Shown: positions 42,996 to 52,204, counted from the stretch's first letter. The stretch: 64,000 nucleotides of DNA from JBCAXA01 sp038749025 (GCA_038749025.1 JBCDIL010000002.1:62001-126000), one strand, 5' to 3'. The notes: generated by a model from the letters alone, not told the origin. Numbers and translations are program-made.

Positions 42996-43346
42996 ATGAG
43001 CCTTACTAAAACCGCTACTTGGCTAGCTATCCCTCTGTGCGCCGTCTTCTGCGCGCTGCCGGCAGATGCCGCAACCTTGCGCACGTCCCTTGAGTCTTGC
43101 GAGCAGGCGATCGCTGCCGAGCTTGGCGACGGGCGATTGCGGCACAGCGTGTTGAAGTCTCACCAACAAGGCGGCAACGGCCGCCATTGGATCAACGTCC
43201 GCCACAGAGCGGCCGGCGAGACGGAAACCAGCCGGTATCGCGTTGTCTGCGAAACCAGCACTGAGGGTCAGGTGGCCACGTTGGCCATGGATCCAGGCCG
43301 CTGGAAAGCGACTCGCGCGAACCGCGCACCGAAAGCGGCCGATTAG
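42996..43346 (+). CDS. Hypothetical secreted protein
   Basis: A 116-aa protein with a signal peptide (cleavage near ADA), then a small domain with two Cys residues (SLESCEQAIAAEL and YRVVCETS) that may form a disulfide. It has a predicted alpha-beta pattern rich in short polar strands. It is not assigned to a family. It is divergent from the LysR gene, so it is a likely target of that regulator. ATG 42996 is chosen because GGAG is 7 nt upstream. A good terminator follows about 55 nt after the stop. Confidence 0.68.
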   Translation: MSLTKTATWLAIPLCAVFCALPADAATLRTSLESCEQAIAAELGDGRLRHSVLKSHQQGGNGRHWINVRHRAAGETETSRYRVVCETSTEGQVATLAMDPGRWKATRANRAPKAAD

Positions 43347-43399
43347 CCACGTCGGCGAATTACTGCGCAACCCCCTGATTGCGTCACGCGCAATCATCC

Positions 43400-43435
43400 A
43401 CCGGCCGACCCACGCTGTGGTTCGGCCGGTTTTTG
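43400..43435 (+). terminator. Rho-independent terminator
   Basis: ACCGGCCGA (43400-43408) and TCGGCCGGT (43422-43430) form a perfect 9-bp stem, partly extended inside by CCAC/GTGG. TTTTT follows on the plus strand. It ends the secreted-protein gene and lies against the stop of the convergent phosphatase gene. Confidence 0.85.
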
Positions 43436-45145
43436 TTACATCCGCTGCAAAATGACGCGGTGGTGTTGGGTCAGCGCAAAGCGGCGTTCATCGATACGGT
43501 TCACCCCGTAGTAGGTGGCGACCGCTTGCGCAGGCGTCAGGGCCAACTCGACGTACCCGCGGTACGAAAATCCGGTGTAGGCAAGGTGCGGATTCGCGTC
43601 GCGAAACAGAGTTTCGATGCGCGCCGCCGGCAAGGCCATCGTCTCTTGGATTCCCGGCGATGAAACGCTCGGTGTCGCGATTTCGTGACCGACAGGTGCC
43701 CCGGTTCGGCTTGTAAGCGGTGCTGCCCAAGCATTGTGTGAATCGCCGGCCAGCACCACGTTGTTCGAACGCCTAGCGAGACGGTCGAAGACGCGTTCCC
43801 GATCGGCCGGGTAACCATCCCACGCGTCGAGATTCATCGGGATCCCGTAGCGGGTCAGTGGCAGCAGCGGTTGCAAATAGCCCGGTATGCGCGCGCGTTC
43901 TGAAGCGGTGAGCGCTTGCATCATGTTCGGTGCGCGCACTTCGCTCATTAGCGTTTGGTTACCGAGAACGAACCAATGGCCGGCATCGGGGTCGGCGCAA
44001 ATCTCCTCGAGCCATGCCATTTGCTGCGAGCCGACCAATTCTCGACTGGGTTCGCTGAGCTTGGCGGCGATAAAGCGGTCGATATCGGGCTCAAACCGAT
44101 AATCCTTGCCGCGTTGCCCTGACGCCAATAACGCTTCGATACGCGCTGGATCCTCGATCGTTTTGTCGGACGTTGGATCGATGAGAACCGGTAACTCGAC
44201 CGGCCCCTCAGCGCTCGTGAACACGCGCTTTATGGGATCGAGATCGCTACCGTAGCTGAGCGGCTCGCTACGCGCCGCCAGCCGTGTCTCAAGCATTGCC
44301 AGTGTCGCCGTTTGTCCAAAATCAAAGCGCCGGTAAGCAAAGGCTTGGTCGCGGATCGGCATCCATTCACGGTAGACCTGCATTGCCGCGTCGCGTCGCG
44401 TGCCGTAGTCCCCTTCATTCGGCTGGTGATTCTGCGCGCCGCCCGTCCAGGCGTCGTTGGTGATCTCGTGATCGTCCCAGATGGCGATAAATGGCAGTTG
44501 GGCGTGAACGTACTGAAGGTCCGGATCGCTGCGGTATTGTGCATAGCGTTGCCGGTAGTCGGCTAACGCCACCACTTCTTGTAGCGGAACGCTGAGACGA
44601 CCGAACTCTTCTGCGCGGCTACTGGCATAGCCATCGGCCGGGTATTCGTAAAGATAGTCGCCGAGGTGAACCACAGCATCGAGGCTGTTGTCATTACCGA
44701 TCGCGCGGTAAACATTGAAAAAGCCAGCGGGGTAATTTGCACAAGAGACAACGGCGAGTCGTACCGCCGCTTCGCCGTCGACGGCGAGGGTTTTGGTTCG
44801 GCCAGTCGGCGACTGCACATCGGCAGTGGCGAAGTTGTAGTAATAACGCTGTCCGGGCGCTAGCCCGTCGGCATCAACTTTTATTGTGTAGTCCCGACTG
44901 GCATCGGTCGTCGTCTCAATACGGCGGACGACCCTAGTCAGGTTAACGTCTGTTGCGACGGTGACCGTTACTTCGACGGGGGCCCTATAGCCGCTCACGC
45001 GGCTCCATAAGACGACCCGATCTGCCAGTGGGTCGCCACTGGCGACACCGTGCTGAAACGTCGGTCGATTGGTCGCGCCAAACAGTGGCGTACTGACACC
45101 AAGTCCCGCCAATGCGGCGAGACGACGACGGGTGATGCGCTGCAT
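43436..45145 (-). CDS. Alkaline phosphatase D (PhoD-like)
   Basis: A 569-aa phosphatase/phosphodiesterase. An N-terminal signal region with ITRRRLAALAGLG looks like a twin-arginine signal. PhoD domain motifs are FQHGVASGDPLADRVVLWSR, VVSCANYPAGFFN, HLGDYLYEYPADGY, WDDHEITNDAW and a late GDSHNAW. PhoD enzymes bind Fe and Ca and release phosphate from organic esters and teichoic-acid-like polymers. The gene ends right after the terminator of its convergent neighbour. It is 8 nt downstream of the SYLF protein gene, so the two are probably co-transcribed. Confidence 0.94.
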   Translation of the reverse strand: MQRITRRRLAALAGLGVSTPLFGATNRPTFQHGVASGDPLADRVVLWSRVSGYRAPVEVTVTVATDVNLTRVVRRIETTTDASRDYTIKVDADGLAPGQRYYYNFATADVQSPTGRTKTLAVDGEAAVRLAVVSCANYPAGFFNVYRAIGNDNSLDAVVHLGDYLYEYPADGYASSRAEEFGRLSVPLQEVVALADYRQRYAQYRSDPDLQYVHAQLPFIAIWDDHEITNDAWTGGAQNHQPNEGDYGTRRDAAMQVYREWMPIRDQAFAYRRFDFGQTATLAMLETRLAARSEPLSYGSDLDPIKRVFTSAEGPVELPVLIDPTSDKTIEDPARIEALLASGQRGKDYRFEPDIDRFIAAKLSEPSRELVGSQQMAWLEEICADPDAGHWFVLGNQTLMSEVRAPNMMQALTASERARIPGYLQPLLPLTRYGIPMNLDAWDGYPADRERVFDRLARRSNNVVLAGDSHNAWAAPLTSRTGAPVGHEIATPSVSSPGIQETMALPAARIETLFRDANPHLAYTGFSYRGYVELALTPAQAVATYYGVNRIDERRFALTQHHRVILQRM

Positions 45146-45153
45146 GGTTCGCC

Positions 45154-45726
45154 TCAGTTCGTCATGATCGGTTCGGGCAACGGCGTGTAATTGAATTTCT
45201 GTCCGCCGAGCGATGCTTCGAGCATCAGGCCTTTGATCGGCATGACAAACACCGTGACGCCTTCCGCGTAGTCGGCAGAGGCCGCGGCGCCGTCGGCCGC
45301 CGCAGCGGCTGTCGCTTCCGCACTGAATGCGAAGCTGCCGGCTTTAAACCGTGTCAGTGTCGCGGGGTCTTCGAAGAAGATGATCTCCCGGAATATCTGG
45401 CCGCCCGCCTGCAGACCCAATGACAGCTTCGTGATGGACGCCTCACCGACCAGTCGACCGCCTTGGAAAACCTGCCCGTAGCCGTAACTGCCGCCAATAA
45501 CGAGTCCGCCTTTGCTAACGCGCGGGAAAACGGCGTACCCATGCGCGGAATCGAAAAGGTCCTGCATACTGGGGTCGGCCCGCTTAAATTCGCGCAACGA
45601 CAAGTCAATATCGTCCCGCAGCGCCTGGTTTCGCTCATCGATCTCGCTTTGTGTAGCCGGTTGTCGATTGGCACAACCGGTCGCCAGCCCGAGCGTCAAT
45701 ACGAGTAATGCCAGCGTTCTTGCCAT
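45154..45726 (-). CDS. SYLF-domain (YSC84-like) lipid-binding lipoprotein
   Basis: A 190-aa protein. It has a lipoprotein signal with TGCAN (Cys at about residue 18) and then a SYLF domain with YAVFPRVSKGGLVIGGSYGYG, RLVGEASITKLSLGLQAGGQ and IIFFEDPATLTRFKAG. SYLF proteins bind acidic lipids or phosphoinositides. In bacteria they are mainly exported and of unknown role. Located directly upstream of the PhoD-like gene, with 8 nt between them; both are envelope proteins. Confidence 0.9.
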   Translation of the reverse strand: MARTLALLVLTLGLATGCANRQPATQSEIDERNQALRDDIDLSLREFKRADPSMQDLFDSAHGYAVFPRVSKGGLVIGGSYGYGQVFQGGRLVGEASITKLSLGLQAGGQIFREIIFFEDPATLTRFKAGSFAFSAEATAAAAADGAAASADYAEGVTVFVMPIKGLMLEASLGGQKFNYTPLPEPIMTN

Positions 45727-45884
45727 GGTTTTTCTCCGTTTGAGATCGATCGTTGCGGCCGTCAGTGTCTCTTAACGCTTGAATCAGCCCAAAAGCTTTT
45801 GCCACTGCGCCGCCAGCTTCGGTACATTAACCGACCACTCTGAGGGTGTAAAAATCCGCGGCTAGCGCATCGAGGAGCACAATC

Positions 45885-47372
45885 GTGCAACAACTATCAG
45901 GATTAGACACGTCGTTCCTGTATCTGGAAAGCACGTCAACGCCGATGCACATCGGGTCTTTGGCGATTTATGACCAAGCCAGCGCTCCGGGCGGGCGGGT
46001 AACGTTCAAAGGCATCCTCGAATTTTTCGAGTCGCGCATGCATCTCGTCAAGCTCTTTCGGCAGCGTCTTGCGAACGTACCGCTTGGCGTTGACAAGCCG
46101 TTTTGGGTCGACGATGAGAATTTCGACCTCGAATACCATATCCGGCACATTGCGTTGCCGCATCCCGGCGACTGGCGCCAACTCTGTATTCAGGCTGCTC
46201 GTTTGCATGCGAGGCCGCTCGATCTTAATAAACCGCTCTGGGAAATAACGGTCATTGAGGGGTTGGATAACGTCGCCAACGTTCCGAAAGGCGCGTTCGC
46301 GTTGGTCTCTAAATTTCATCATGCGGCCATCGATGGCGTGGCCGGTTCCGAGATTGCGGCCGCGATCCACGATTTGTCGCCGGAGCCCTCGCATCCGCCC
46401 GAAGCGCAATCGTGGGAGCCAGGTCGGCAGCCGACGGGACTGGAGCTGATCGGTCGTTCGGCATTATCGACGGTACATGTGCCGGGCCGCGTTGGCCGGT
46501 TAGCTGCCAGTGTCGCGCCGTCGGTCCGCAAGATATTTTCCGGCGTCCGTGGTCGGCAGCTGAGCGCACCTGCGCGCGCGCCGCGAACTCGTTTCAACGT
46601 CAATGTTGGCCCGCATCGAGTCTTCGATGGACGAACGTTCAAACTCGATGATGTGCGTACCATTCGCAGAGCCGGCGATGGGGCGACCGTCAATGATGTG
46701 GTTGTCACCACCTGCGGCGGTGCGTTACGCAAGTACTTGCTGGCGAAAGATGAACTGCCGGAAACGTCGCTAGTAGCGATGGCGCCACGGTCGATTCGTA
46801 CCGCTGATCAGTCCGGTGCGGCTGGTAACCAAGTCACTGCGATGAGTTTACCGATCCGTACCGACATCGCCGATCCGCTCGAGCGATTGGCGGCCGTCAG
46901 CGACGAGAGCCGGGCGGCCAAGCAATTCAACGATGCGGCCGGGCGGAATCTCGCGCCCGAGCTGGCAGAACTCATCCCGGTGCCGGCCGGACAAATGGCG
47001 GCGCGATTGTACTCGAGCGCTAAGTTGGCTGAGCGATTGCCACCCATGTTCAACACCGTCATTACCAACGTACCCGGGCCGAATATCCCGATCTTCTCGA
47101 TGGGTTCACAAATGGTTCGACACTACGGGCTCGGTCCGTGCGTGCACGGCATTGGCTTGTTTCAGCCGGTGCTGAGTTACAACGGCGAGATAACAATCAG
47201 TGCGGTCGCTTGCCGAGAAATGATGCCGGACCCGGCTTTTTATGCCGAGTGCTTGAAAGAAGCGTTCGACGAGTTGCTTGAGGCATCGCAAAAGTTGCAG
47301 CCGGACGACGCGGTCGCGAAACCGAAGTCGCGTCGCCGTAAAGCCAACGGCAGCGCTAGCCCACCGAGCTAA
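45885..47372 (+). CDS. Wax ester synthase / diacylglycerol acyltransferase (WS/DGAT)
   Basis: A 495-aa acyltransferase. The catalytic motif HHAAIDG (His145, His146, Asp150) lies in KFHHAAIDGVAG, and conserved segments QLSGLDTSFLYLE at the start, PLWEITVIEGL, and ITNVPGPNIPIF near the C-terminus complete the family. It uses acyl-CoA to make wax esters or triacylglycerol storage lipids. The start is GTG 45885 with GAGGAG upstream; 33 nt separate its stop from the RnfD-like gene, so they may be transcribed together. Confidence 0.93.
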   Translation: MQQLSGLDTSFLYLESTSTPMHIGSLAIYDQASAPGGRVTFKGILEFFESRMHLVKLFRQRLANVPLGVDKPFWVDDENFDLEYHIRHIALPHPGDWRQLCIQAARLHARPLDLNKPLWEITVIEGLDNVANVPKGAFALVSKFHHAAIDGVAGSEIAAAIHDLSPEPSHPPEAQSWEPGRQPTGLELIGRSALSTVHVPGRVGRLAASVAPSVRKIFSGVRGRQLSAPARAPRTRFNVNVGPHRVFDGRTFKLDDVRTIRRAGDGATVNDVVVTTCGGALRKYLLAKDELPETSLVAMAPRSIRTADQSGAAGNQVTAMSLPIRTDIADPLERLAAVSDESRAAKQFNDAAGRNLAPELAELIPVPAGQMAARLYSSAKLAERLPPMFNTVITNVPGPNIPIFSMGSQMVRHYGLGPCVHGIGLFQPVLSYNGEITISAVACREMMPDPAFYAECLKEAFDELLEASQKLQPDDAVAKPKSRRRKANGSASPPS

Positions 47373-47405
47373 CCCCAATTTGGTCGTGCCCGCGTTGAAG
47401 CGGGC

Positions 47406-48239
47406 ATGACGATCACCCTTCCAAAAGACCCGCGCTGGTTTCAGATCGCCGCGTTATCGACGCTGCTGACCGGCGGCACGCTATGGCTAGGGCTGGAGTT
47501 TCGTTGGTCGAACAGCCTAGTCATTGTGGCTACGGCTTTGGGCGTCCAGTGGATCGGTAACCGCGCCCTGAGGCAGCCGTTTGATCCGCGCAGCGCGTTG
47601 ATCACGTCGTTGTCGCTGACCTTGCTGCTGCGGGCCGCGTCGCCGCCGTGGGCTATTGCGGCGGCCGCGCTGGCGATCGGATCGAAGTTCGTCGTTCGTG
47701 CGCGCGGCAAACACATCTTCAACCCTGCAAATTTTTCGATCGTCCTGCTGATGCTCTGTACGGACGAGGTTTGGGTATCGAGTGGCCAGTGGGGATCGGC
47801 CCTGTTGGGCGCCACGGTGATGGCGGCGCTCGGCCTGCTGGTGCTAAGCCGCGCACGCTACGCGGAAACGGCGCTCAGTTTTCTTGCCGTATTCACGCTG
47901 CTGGCGTTCGCGCGGGCGCTGTGGCTCGGTGATCCGCTAGCGCTCGCTCTGCACCAGCTCAGCAACGGTGCATTGCTGGTGTTTACGTTTTTTATGATCT
48001 CCGACCCGAAAACCGCGCCGGACCGCGCACTCGGGCGGTGCTTCTATGGCGCGTTAGTCGCCGCGGTCGCTTTCTCTCTCGAGGTTGTTTGGTTTGTTAC
48101 AGCAGCGCCCGTTTGGGCGTTGGCATTCCTTGCGCCTTGTGTACCGGTGATTGATGCGCTCTGGCAGGGGCCGCGCTATCGCTGGGCTCGACCGGCAACC
48201 ACCAGCCTTACTGCTACCAAAGGAGGCAACTATGCCTAA
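47406..48239 (+). CDS. RnfD/NqrB-like membrane protein
   Basis: A 277-aa integral membrane protein of the NQR2/RnfD family: about eight hydrophobic segments, KHIFNPANFSIVL in the middle, and FFMISDPKTAPDRALGR in the second half. Full RnfD subunits carry a covalent FMN at a Thr in an SGAT motif; here I see only LGAT, so cofactor binding is uncertain. No other Rnf or Nqr subunit genes lie nearby, which suggests an orphan relative. It overlaps the DUF2330 gene by 8 nt, so the two are coupled. The start is ATG 47406. Confidence 0.82.
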   Translation: MTITLPKDPRWFQIAALSTLLTGGTLWLGLEFRWSNSLVIVATALGVQWIGNRALRQPFDPRSALITSLSLTLLLRAASPPWAIAAAALAIGSKFVVRARGKHIFNPANFSIVLLMLCTDEVWVSSGQWGSALLGATVMAALGLLVLSRARYAETALSFLAVFTLLAFARALWLGDPLALALHQLSNGALLVFTFFMISDPKTAPDRALGRCFYGALVAAVAFSLEVVWFVTAAPVWALAFLAPCVPVIDALWQGPRYRWARPATTSLTATKGGNYA

Positions 48240-49560
48240 TCGAATCGTAGTCGCGAGTGCCGTATTGACGTTCTTAGTCGGTTCGGCGGCGCAGGCCTTT
48301 TGCGGCTTCTACGTCGCTCGCGCTGACACCGGTTTATTTAACCAGGCGTCGCAAGTTGTACTGGTTCGCGATGGCAACCGAACGGTTCTCACCATGGCCA
48401 ACGACTATCGCGGTGAGGCAAAAGACTTTGCCGTTGTAATTCCTGTACCGACGATTTTGGAGCGAGAGCAAATCAATGTTGCGAAGCCGGCGCTGATCGA
48501 GCATCTGGATGCCTACACGGCGCCGCGATTGGTTGAGTACCACGACGCCGATCCGTGCCGTTCGGAAATGGAATACATGCTCGAGCGCGGCGCTGCCAAC
48601 GATGCCGTCCCGAGCCCGACGGCGATGCGCGCGCGGCGGCAAGCGGCCGAGCTCGGTGTCACCATCGATGCCGAGTACACGATCGGCGAGTATGACATTT
48701 TGATCCTGTCGGCCGACGACAGTGCAGGCTTGACGGCATGGCTTACCGGTAACGGTTACCGCTTACCAGACGGTGCGCAATCGGTCATCGGCAGCTACTT
48801 GAAGCAAGGGCTTAAGTTCTTCGTTGCCAAGGTTAATCTCACGCAACAAGCGGAGCTCGGGTTTCAGTATTTGCGGCCCTTGCAGGTGGCCTTTGAGAGT
48901 CCACGATTCGGTTTACCCATTCGTCTCGGCACCGTAAATGCCGACGGAAAGCAAGACTTGTACGTCTACGCGCTTACGAGAACCGGTCGAGTTGAAACGA
49001 CGAACTATCGAACCGTACGCGTTCCGAGCAACATGACGGTTCCGGAGTTTGTTGGCGACGAGTTCGGCGAGTTCTACCAGGCGATGTTCGCGAAGTCACT
49101 AGAGCGCGAGCGCGGTCGTGCCGTGTTCTTGGAATATGCTTGGGATATGGCTTGGTGCGATCCTTGCGCGGCTGATCCATTGAGCAACCAACAGCTCCGC
49201 GAGCTGGGTGTGTTCTGGCTGGGCGGACAGCGCTCACGCGGTGGTGCAGCGGATGTCTTCGTCACGCGATTGCACCTTCGTTACGATGGCGAAACCTTCC
49301 CGGCCGACCTCAAGTTTCAAGAAACCGGCGATCGCAGCAACTTTCAGGGTCGCTACATTATCCAGCGTGCCTGGCAAGGTGACACGAGCTGCTCGGGCGG
49401 GCAGAGCTATCTCGCTGCCCTGCAAGAGCGGCGCACCGATGAGGCCAAACGCTTGGCGTCATTGACGGGCTGGCCGTTAGCCAAGGTGCTCGAGCGCGTG
49501 CCCGGCAGCGACAGCGAGAGGCCGCAAGAGCCATGGTGGCGACGGCTGTGGGGCGGCTAA
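48232..49560 (+). CDS. DUF2330 exported protein
   Basis: A 442-aa protein with a signal peptide (cleavage near AQA) and then the DUF2330 pattern: AFCGFYVARADTGLFNQASQVVLVRDG, MANDYRGEAKDFAVVIPVP and later Cys pairs (CDPCAADPL). DUF2330 proteins are exported proteins of unknown function. ATG 48232 has GGAGG 7 nt upstream, a very strong site; longer frames extend into the RnfD-like gene. The pair with the RnfD-like protein is likely a functional unit at the inner membrane and periplasm. Confidence 0.88.
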   Translation: MPNRIVVASAVLTFLVGSAAQAFCGFYVARADTGLFNQASQVVLVRDGNRTVLTMANDYRGEAKDFAVVIPVPTILEREQINVAKPALIEHLDAYTAPRLVEYHDADPCRSEMEYMLERGAANDAVPSPTAMRARRQAAELGVTIDAEYTIGEYDILILSADDSAGLTAWLTGNGYRLPDGAQSVIGSYLKQGLKFFVAKVNLTQQAELGFQYLRPLQVAFESPRFGLPIRLGTVNADGKQDLYVYALTRTGRVETTNYRTVRVPSNMTVPEFVGDEFGEFYQAMFAKSLERERGRAVFLEYAWDMAWCDPCAADPLSNQQLRELGVFWLGGQRSRGGAADVFVTRLHLRYDGETFPADLKFQETGDRSNFQGRYIIQRAWQGDTSCSGGQSYLAALQERRTDEAKRLASLTGWPLAKVLERVPGSDSERPQEPWWRRLWGG

Positions 49561-49586
49561 CCCGGCGGCCCGCTTCGCGCTAGCAA

Positions 49587-49615
49587 GTTGCAGCCGGTAC
49601 ACTGCCGGCTGCAAC
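49587..49615. promoter_or_regulatory. Perfect 11-bp inverted repeat in the pyrophosphatase leader
   Basis: GTTGCAGCCGG and CCGGCTGCAAC form a perfect 11-bp inverted repeat around a 7-nt loop. It sits 16 nt before ATG 49632, close to the ribosome binding region, and there is no T-run after it. It may be a protein operator or an RNA hairpin that affects translation of the pyrophosphatase. Confidence 0.5.
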
Positions 49616-49631
49616 AGTGGATGGCGCAACC

Positions 49632-50156
49632 ATGAACGTAGACGCGATACCGATCGGCGTAGAGCCGCCCAACGACATCAACGTCATTATCGAAGTGCCG
49701 CTCGGTACCGACCCCATCAAATACGAGCTCGATAAGGATTCGGGCGCTTTGTTTGTCGATCGTTTCTTGTACACGTCGATGCATTACCCCTGCAACTATG
49801 GTTTCTTGCCGCATACGCTGGCCGACGACGGTGATCCCGTCGATGTCATGTGTGTCGGTAATCGGCCATTGTCACCGGGCGCTGTTCTCGGCTCACGTCC
49901 GGTTGGCGTATTGGTCATGGAAGACGAAGCCGGTCTCGACGAAAAAGTCTTGGCGGTACCGTCGCGGCGGCTAACTCGCTACTACGATGAAGTCGAGAAT
50001 TACACCGATTTGCCCGATATTCTCGTCAAACGCATCACGCACTTTTTCGAGGAGTACAAGGCGCTTGAGCCCGAGAAATGGGTGCGCGTCGTGGGTTGGC
50101 AAGACGTGGATAAAGCGAAGCAGACCATTCGCGATGGCATCGCTGCGCTCAAGTAG
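49632..50156 (+). CDS. ppa: Inorganic pyrophosphatase
   Basis: A 174-aa soluble family I pyrophosphatase that hydrolyses pyrophosphate to two phosphates and drives biosynthesis. Motifs are NVIIEVPLGTDPIKYELDK, YPCNYGFLPHTLADDGDPVDVMCV with the metal-binding Asp residues, and a DLPDILVKRITHFFEEYKALE C-terminal part. The length matches the bacterial hexameric type. ATG 49632 is chosen; GTG 49617 adds five residues and lies against the hairpin. The end overlaps the convergent ABC ATPase gene by 8 nt. Confidence 0.96.
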   Translation: MNVDAIPIGVEPPNDINVIIEVPLGTDPIKYELDKDSGALFVDRFLYTSMHYPCNYGFLPHTLADDGDPVDVMCVGNRPLSPGAVLGSRPVGVLVMEDEAGLDEKVLAVPSRRLTRYYDEVENYTDLPDILVKRITHFFEEYKALEPEKWVRVVGWQDVDKAKQTIRDGIAALK

Positions 50157-50895
50157 CGGCGGGCTGTGGTAACGCGACGTACCAGCCGTCGTTTTCGATG
50201 AGATGCACGGCGGCGCCATACAAAGCCGATAAGCGGGACGCGGTCAATACTTTGGCCTTCGGTCCGTCAAACTGAATGCCGCCGTTGCCAAGGCCGACAA
50301 CGCGATCGATCTCAGGCGGTACGTCGCTCAGTCGGTGCGTAATCAGCATAAGCGCACAACGCCCGAGCAAATGCTTGCGCAGCAGCGTCGAGAATCGCTG
50401 GCATGCCGCCAGGTCGAGTTGGCTAAACGGTTCATCGAGGATGACGATGGCCGGGTCGCTAACAAGAGCCCGGGCCAGCATCACACGCCGTTTCTCACCG
50501 CTCGACAGTGCTCCCAAGGCACGATCGGCGAGGTGGCCGAGGTCGAATGCCTCTAGCAAAGCGGCCGTTCTAGGTGCATCGCCGAGCGCCGCCCGAACCG
50601 TTGTCTGCTGGCTGAGAAAGCGCAGTGCATCGTCGGCTACGAGGCCGACCTCGCGCCGGTAGTCGGCGACGACGAACCGTGATCGGCCCCGAATGCGGAC
50701 GCTAGGTGGATCGCGGTAGACCGGGTAGAGTTCGCGCGCTAGGAGCTTGGCAAGCGTACTCTTGCCGGCCCCGTTTGGTCCGACGACGGCGACAGCCTCA
50801 CGCTCTTTGAGTGTCAGGTTGAGGTTCTCGAAGACGGTCACGTCACCGCGGCAAACCGTTGCCGCATCGATCTCTAATAGCGTTTTCGTGGGCAC
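50149..50895 (-). CDS. Lone ABC transporter ATPase
   Basis: A 248-aa ABC-type ATPase: Walker A GPNGAGKSTLAKLL, a signature LSSGEKRRVMLARAL (with Ser where the usual second Gly-rich residue is), Walker B AIVILDEPFSQLD and switch ITHRLSD. No permease gene is near it, so it may serve a distant transporter or have a non-transport role, as in ModF/YlmA-like proteins. The start is GTG 50895 with AAAGGA upstream; longer frames run into unrelated sequence and lack homology. Confidence 0.88.
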   Translation of the reverse strand: MPTKTLLEIDAATVCRGDVTVFENLNLTLKEREAVAVVGPNGAGKSTLAKLLARELYPVYRDPPSVRIRGRSRFVVADYRREVGLVADDALRFLSQQTTVRAALGDAPRTAALLEAFDLGHLADRALGALSSGEKRRVMLARALVSDPAIVILDEPFSQLDLAACQRFSTLLRKHLLGRCALMLITHRLSDVPPEIDRVVGLGNGGIQFDGPKAKVLTASRLSALYGAAVHLIENDGWYVALPQPAAT

Positions 50896-50964
50896 AGCGG
50901 TTCCTTTGTTAACCCAGTCTATGTCGGCTTTGTGACCGTAACCATCCGCGACGAGTCTATTCGG

Positions 50965-50970
50965 TATACT
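50965..50970 (+). promoter_or_regulatory. Possible -10 box of the coiled-coil cluster
   Basis: TATACT matches the -10 consensus in 5 of 6 positions. No clear -35 lies 16-18 nt upstream, so a non-standard or activated promoter is possible. Confidence 0.35.
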
Positions 50971-50998
50971 CGTAGCACAACAATGACGGAGCGCGACC

Positions 50999-52198
50999 AT
51001 GGCCGACACCGACCTGATTTCACCGCAAAAATACCTCGACCGTGCGATGGGCAAACTACGCGATCTTGGGCTGGTCCCCGAGACGATCGACGAGGCGCCG
51101 GTTGTCAGTTTGATCGAACAAATTACCCACCTTGCGCCGGAGAAAACCCTGGCGATCGCTCGCACCCTCAGCCAGGCGTCATTGTTCAACGAGGTTGTTC
51201 GCGAGCAAATTGAAGCGATGCGTATCGGCGAGCGATACGAGAAAATCACGTCGAGCTTCGACAGTATTCGTGATGATGCGCGCTCGATGGTCGAGCAGCT
51301 GGACGACGGCAAGCTCGATGTGTGGGAGCGGGCGCAAAATGTCTGGATGAAAGTGGCGCGCGGCGATATTCCGGCGCGATTCCAGGGCATTAAAGAGACC
51401 TATCTCGAGGTCGCCGAGGACTCGCGTGATCAGATCGAACGCGAGCAAACGATTCTGAATGCCTATCGAGATTTTCGTGGTGCACTGAAGGAGTCGGAGG
51501 TGCTGGCGATCCAAGTTCTGAAAGAAGCCGAGGCACAGTTAGACGCACAAAAAGCGTCGTTGGCAACTGCCAGTGATGCGATCGAAGCCAACACAAGCGA
51601 CGATCGTGAAGTAATGGCGCGTCTTGAGCTGAGCCGCGACGCGGAGCTTCGCAAGCTACAGCAGACCGACAAGCGCTATCAGATCGCCAAAGATCTCGCT
51701 GATAACCTCACGATCTCGTACAACACGAGTGAAACGGTCATGGCGCGCTTGCTGCAAACGACCACTGCCAAAGAGCGCGTCTATTCGCAAGCGGTTACGT
51801 TTTTCGGGACCAATGAGACGGTTTTCACGGCCCTCGCTGCCACGTTCACTGGCTTGACCGGGTTGCACGAAAGCTCGAAGACGTTGGCCGCCATGAAAGA
51901 GGGTGTCAGCAAGAGTCTCGAAGTGTTGGCCGAAGTCGGCGGTAAGGTGCAAGAAGAGGCGATTCGTCAAGGTTACGGCGCAACGATTCGAGCCGATGCG
52001 GTCAAAGCACTGGTCGATTCGGTGGTCAGTTTCCAAGAACGCTCAATCCAACTCATTGCTGAAATGCGCGAGTCGGCAACGCGTAATGCCGACGAGGTGC
52101 GCCGAGCGGTTGAAGACGGTAAACAACGCTTGGCGGCCCTAGCGCGCGAAGGCAATGGGCTGGTGCTCGATGCCACTGAGTCAACGACTGACGCCTAG
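50999..52198 (+). CDS. Coiled-coil hypothetical protein (cluster gene 1)
   Basis: A 399-aa soluble protein, almost entirely helical, rich in Ala, Glu and Arg. Long heptad-like stretches appear in SRDQIEREQTILNAYRDFRGALKE and DAEL...LADNLTISYNTSETVMARLL. There is no signal peptide, membrane segment or recognised domain. It starts 28 nt after a TATACT -10 hexamer (50965-50970), with GGAG at a suitable spacing, so this is the probable first gene of a unit that runs to 55113 or 56541. Function unknown; the layout suggests a cytoplasmic filament or scaffold. Confidence 0.75.
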   Translation: MADTDLISPQKYLDRAMGKLRDLGLVPETIDEAPVVSLIEQITHLAPEKTLAIARTLSQASLFNEVVREQIEAMRIGERYEKITSSFDSIRDDARSMVEQLDDGKLDVWERAQNVWMKVARGDIPARFQGIKETYLEVAEDSRDQIEREQTILNAYRDFRGALKESEVLAIQVLKEAEAQLDAQKASLATASDAIEANTSDDREVMARLELSRDAELRKLQQTDKRYQIAKDLADNLTISYNTSETVMARLLQTTTAKERVYSQAVTFFGTNETVFTALAATFTGLTGLHESSKTLAAMKEGVSKSLEVLAEVGGKVQEEAIRQGYGATIRADAVKALVDSVVSFQERSIQLIAEMRESATRNADEVRRAVEDGKQRLAALAREGNGLVLDATESTTDA

Positions 52199-52204
52199 CT
52201 GTCC

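Noticed and set aside
50896..51390. N-terminal extension of the lone ABC ATPase
   Set aside because: The extension has no ABC-like sequence, overlaps the start of the divergent coiled-coil gene and its promoter, and a GTG with a good ribosome site gives a normal-length ATPase.
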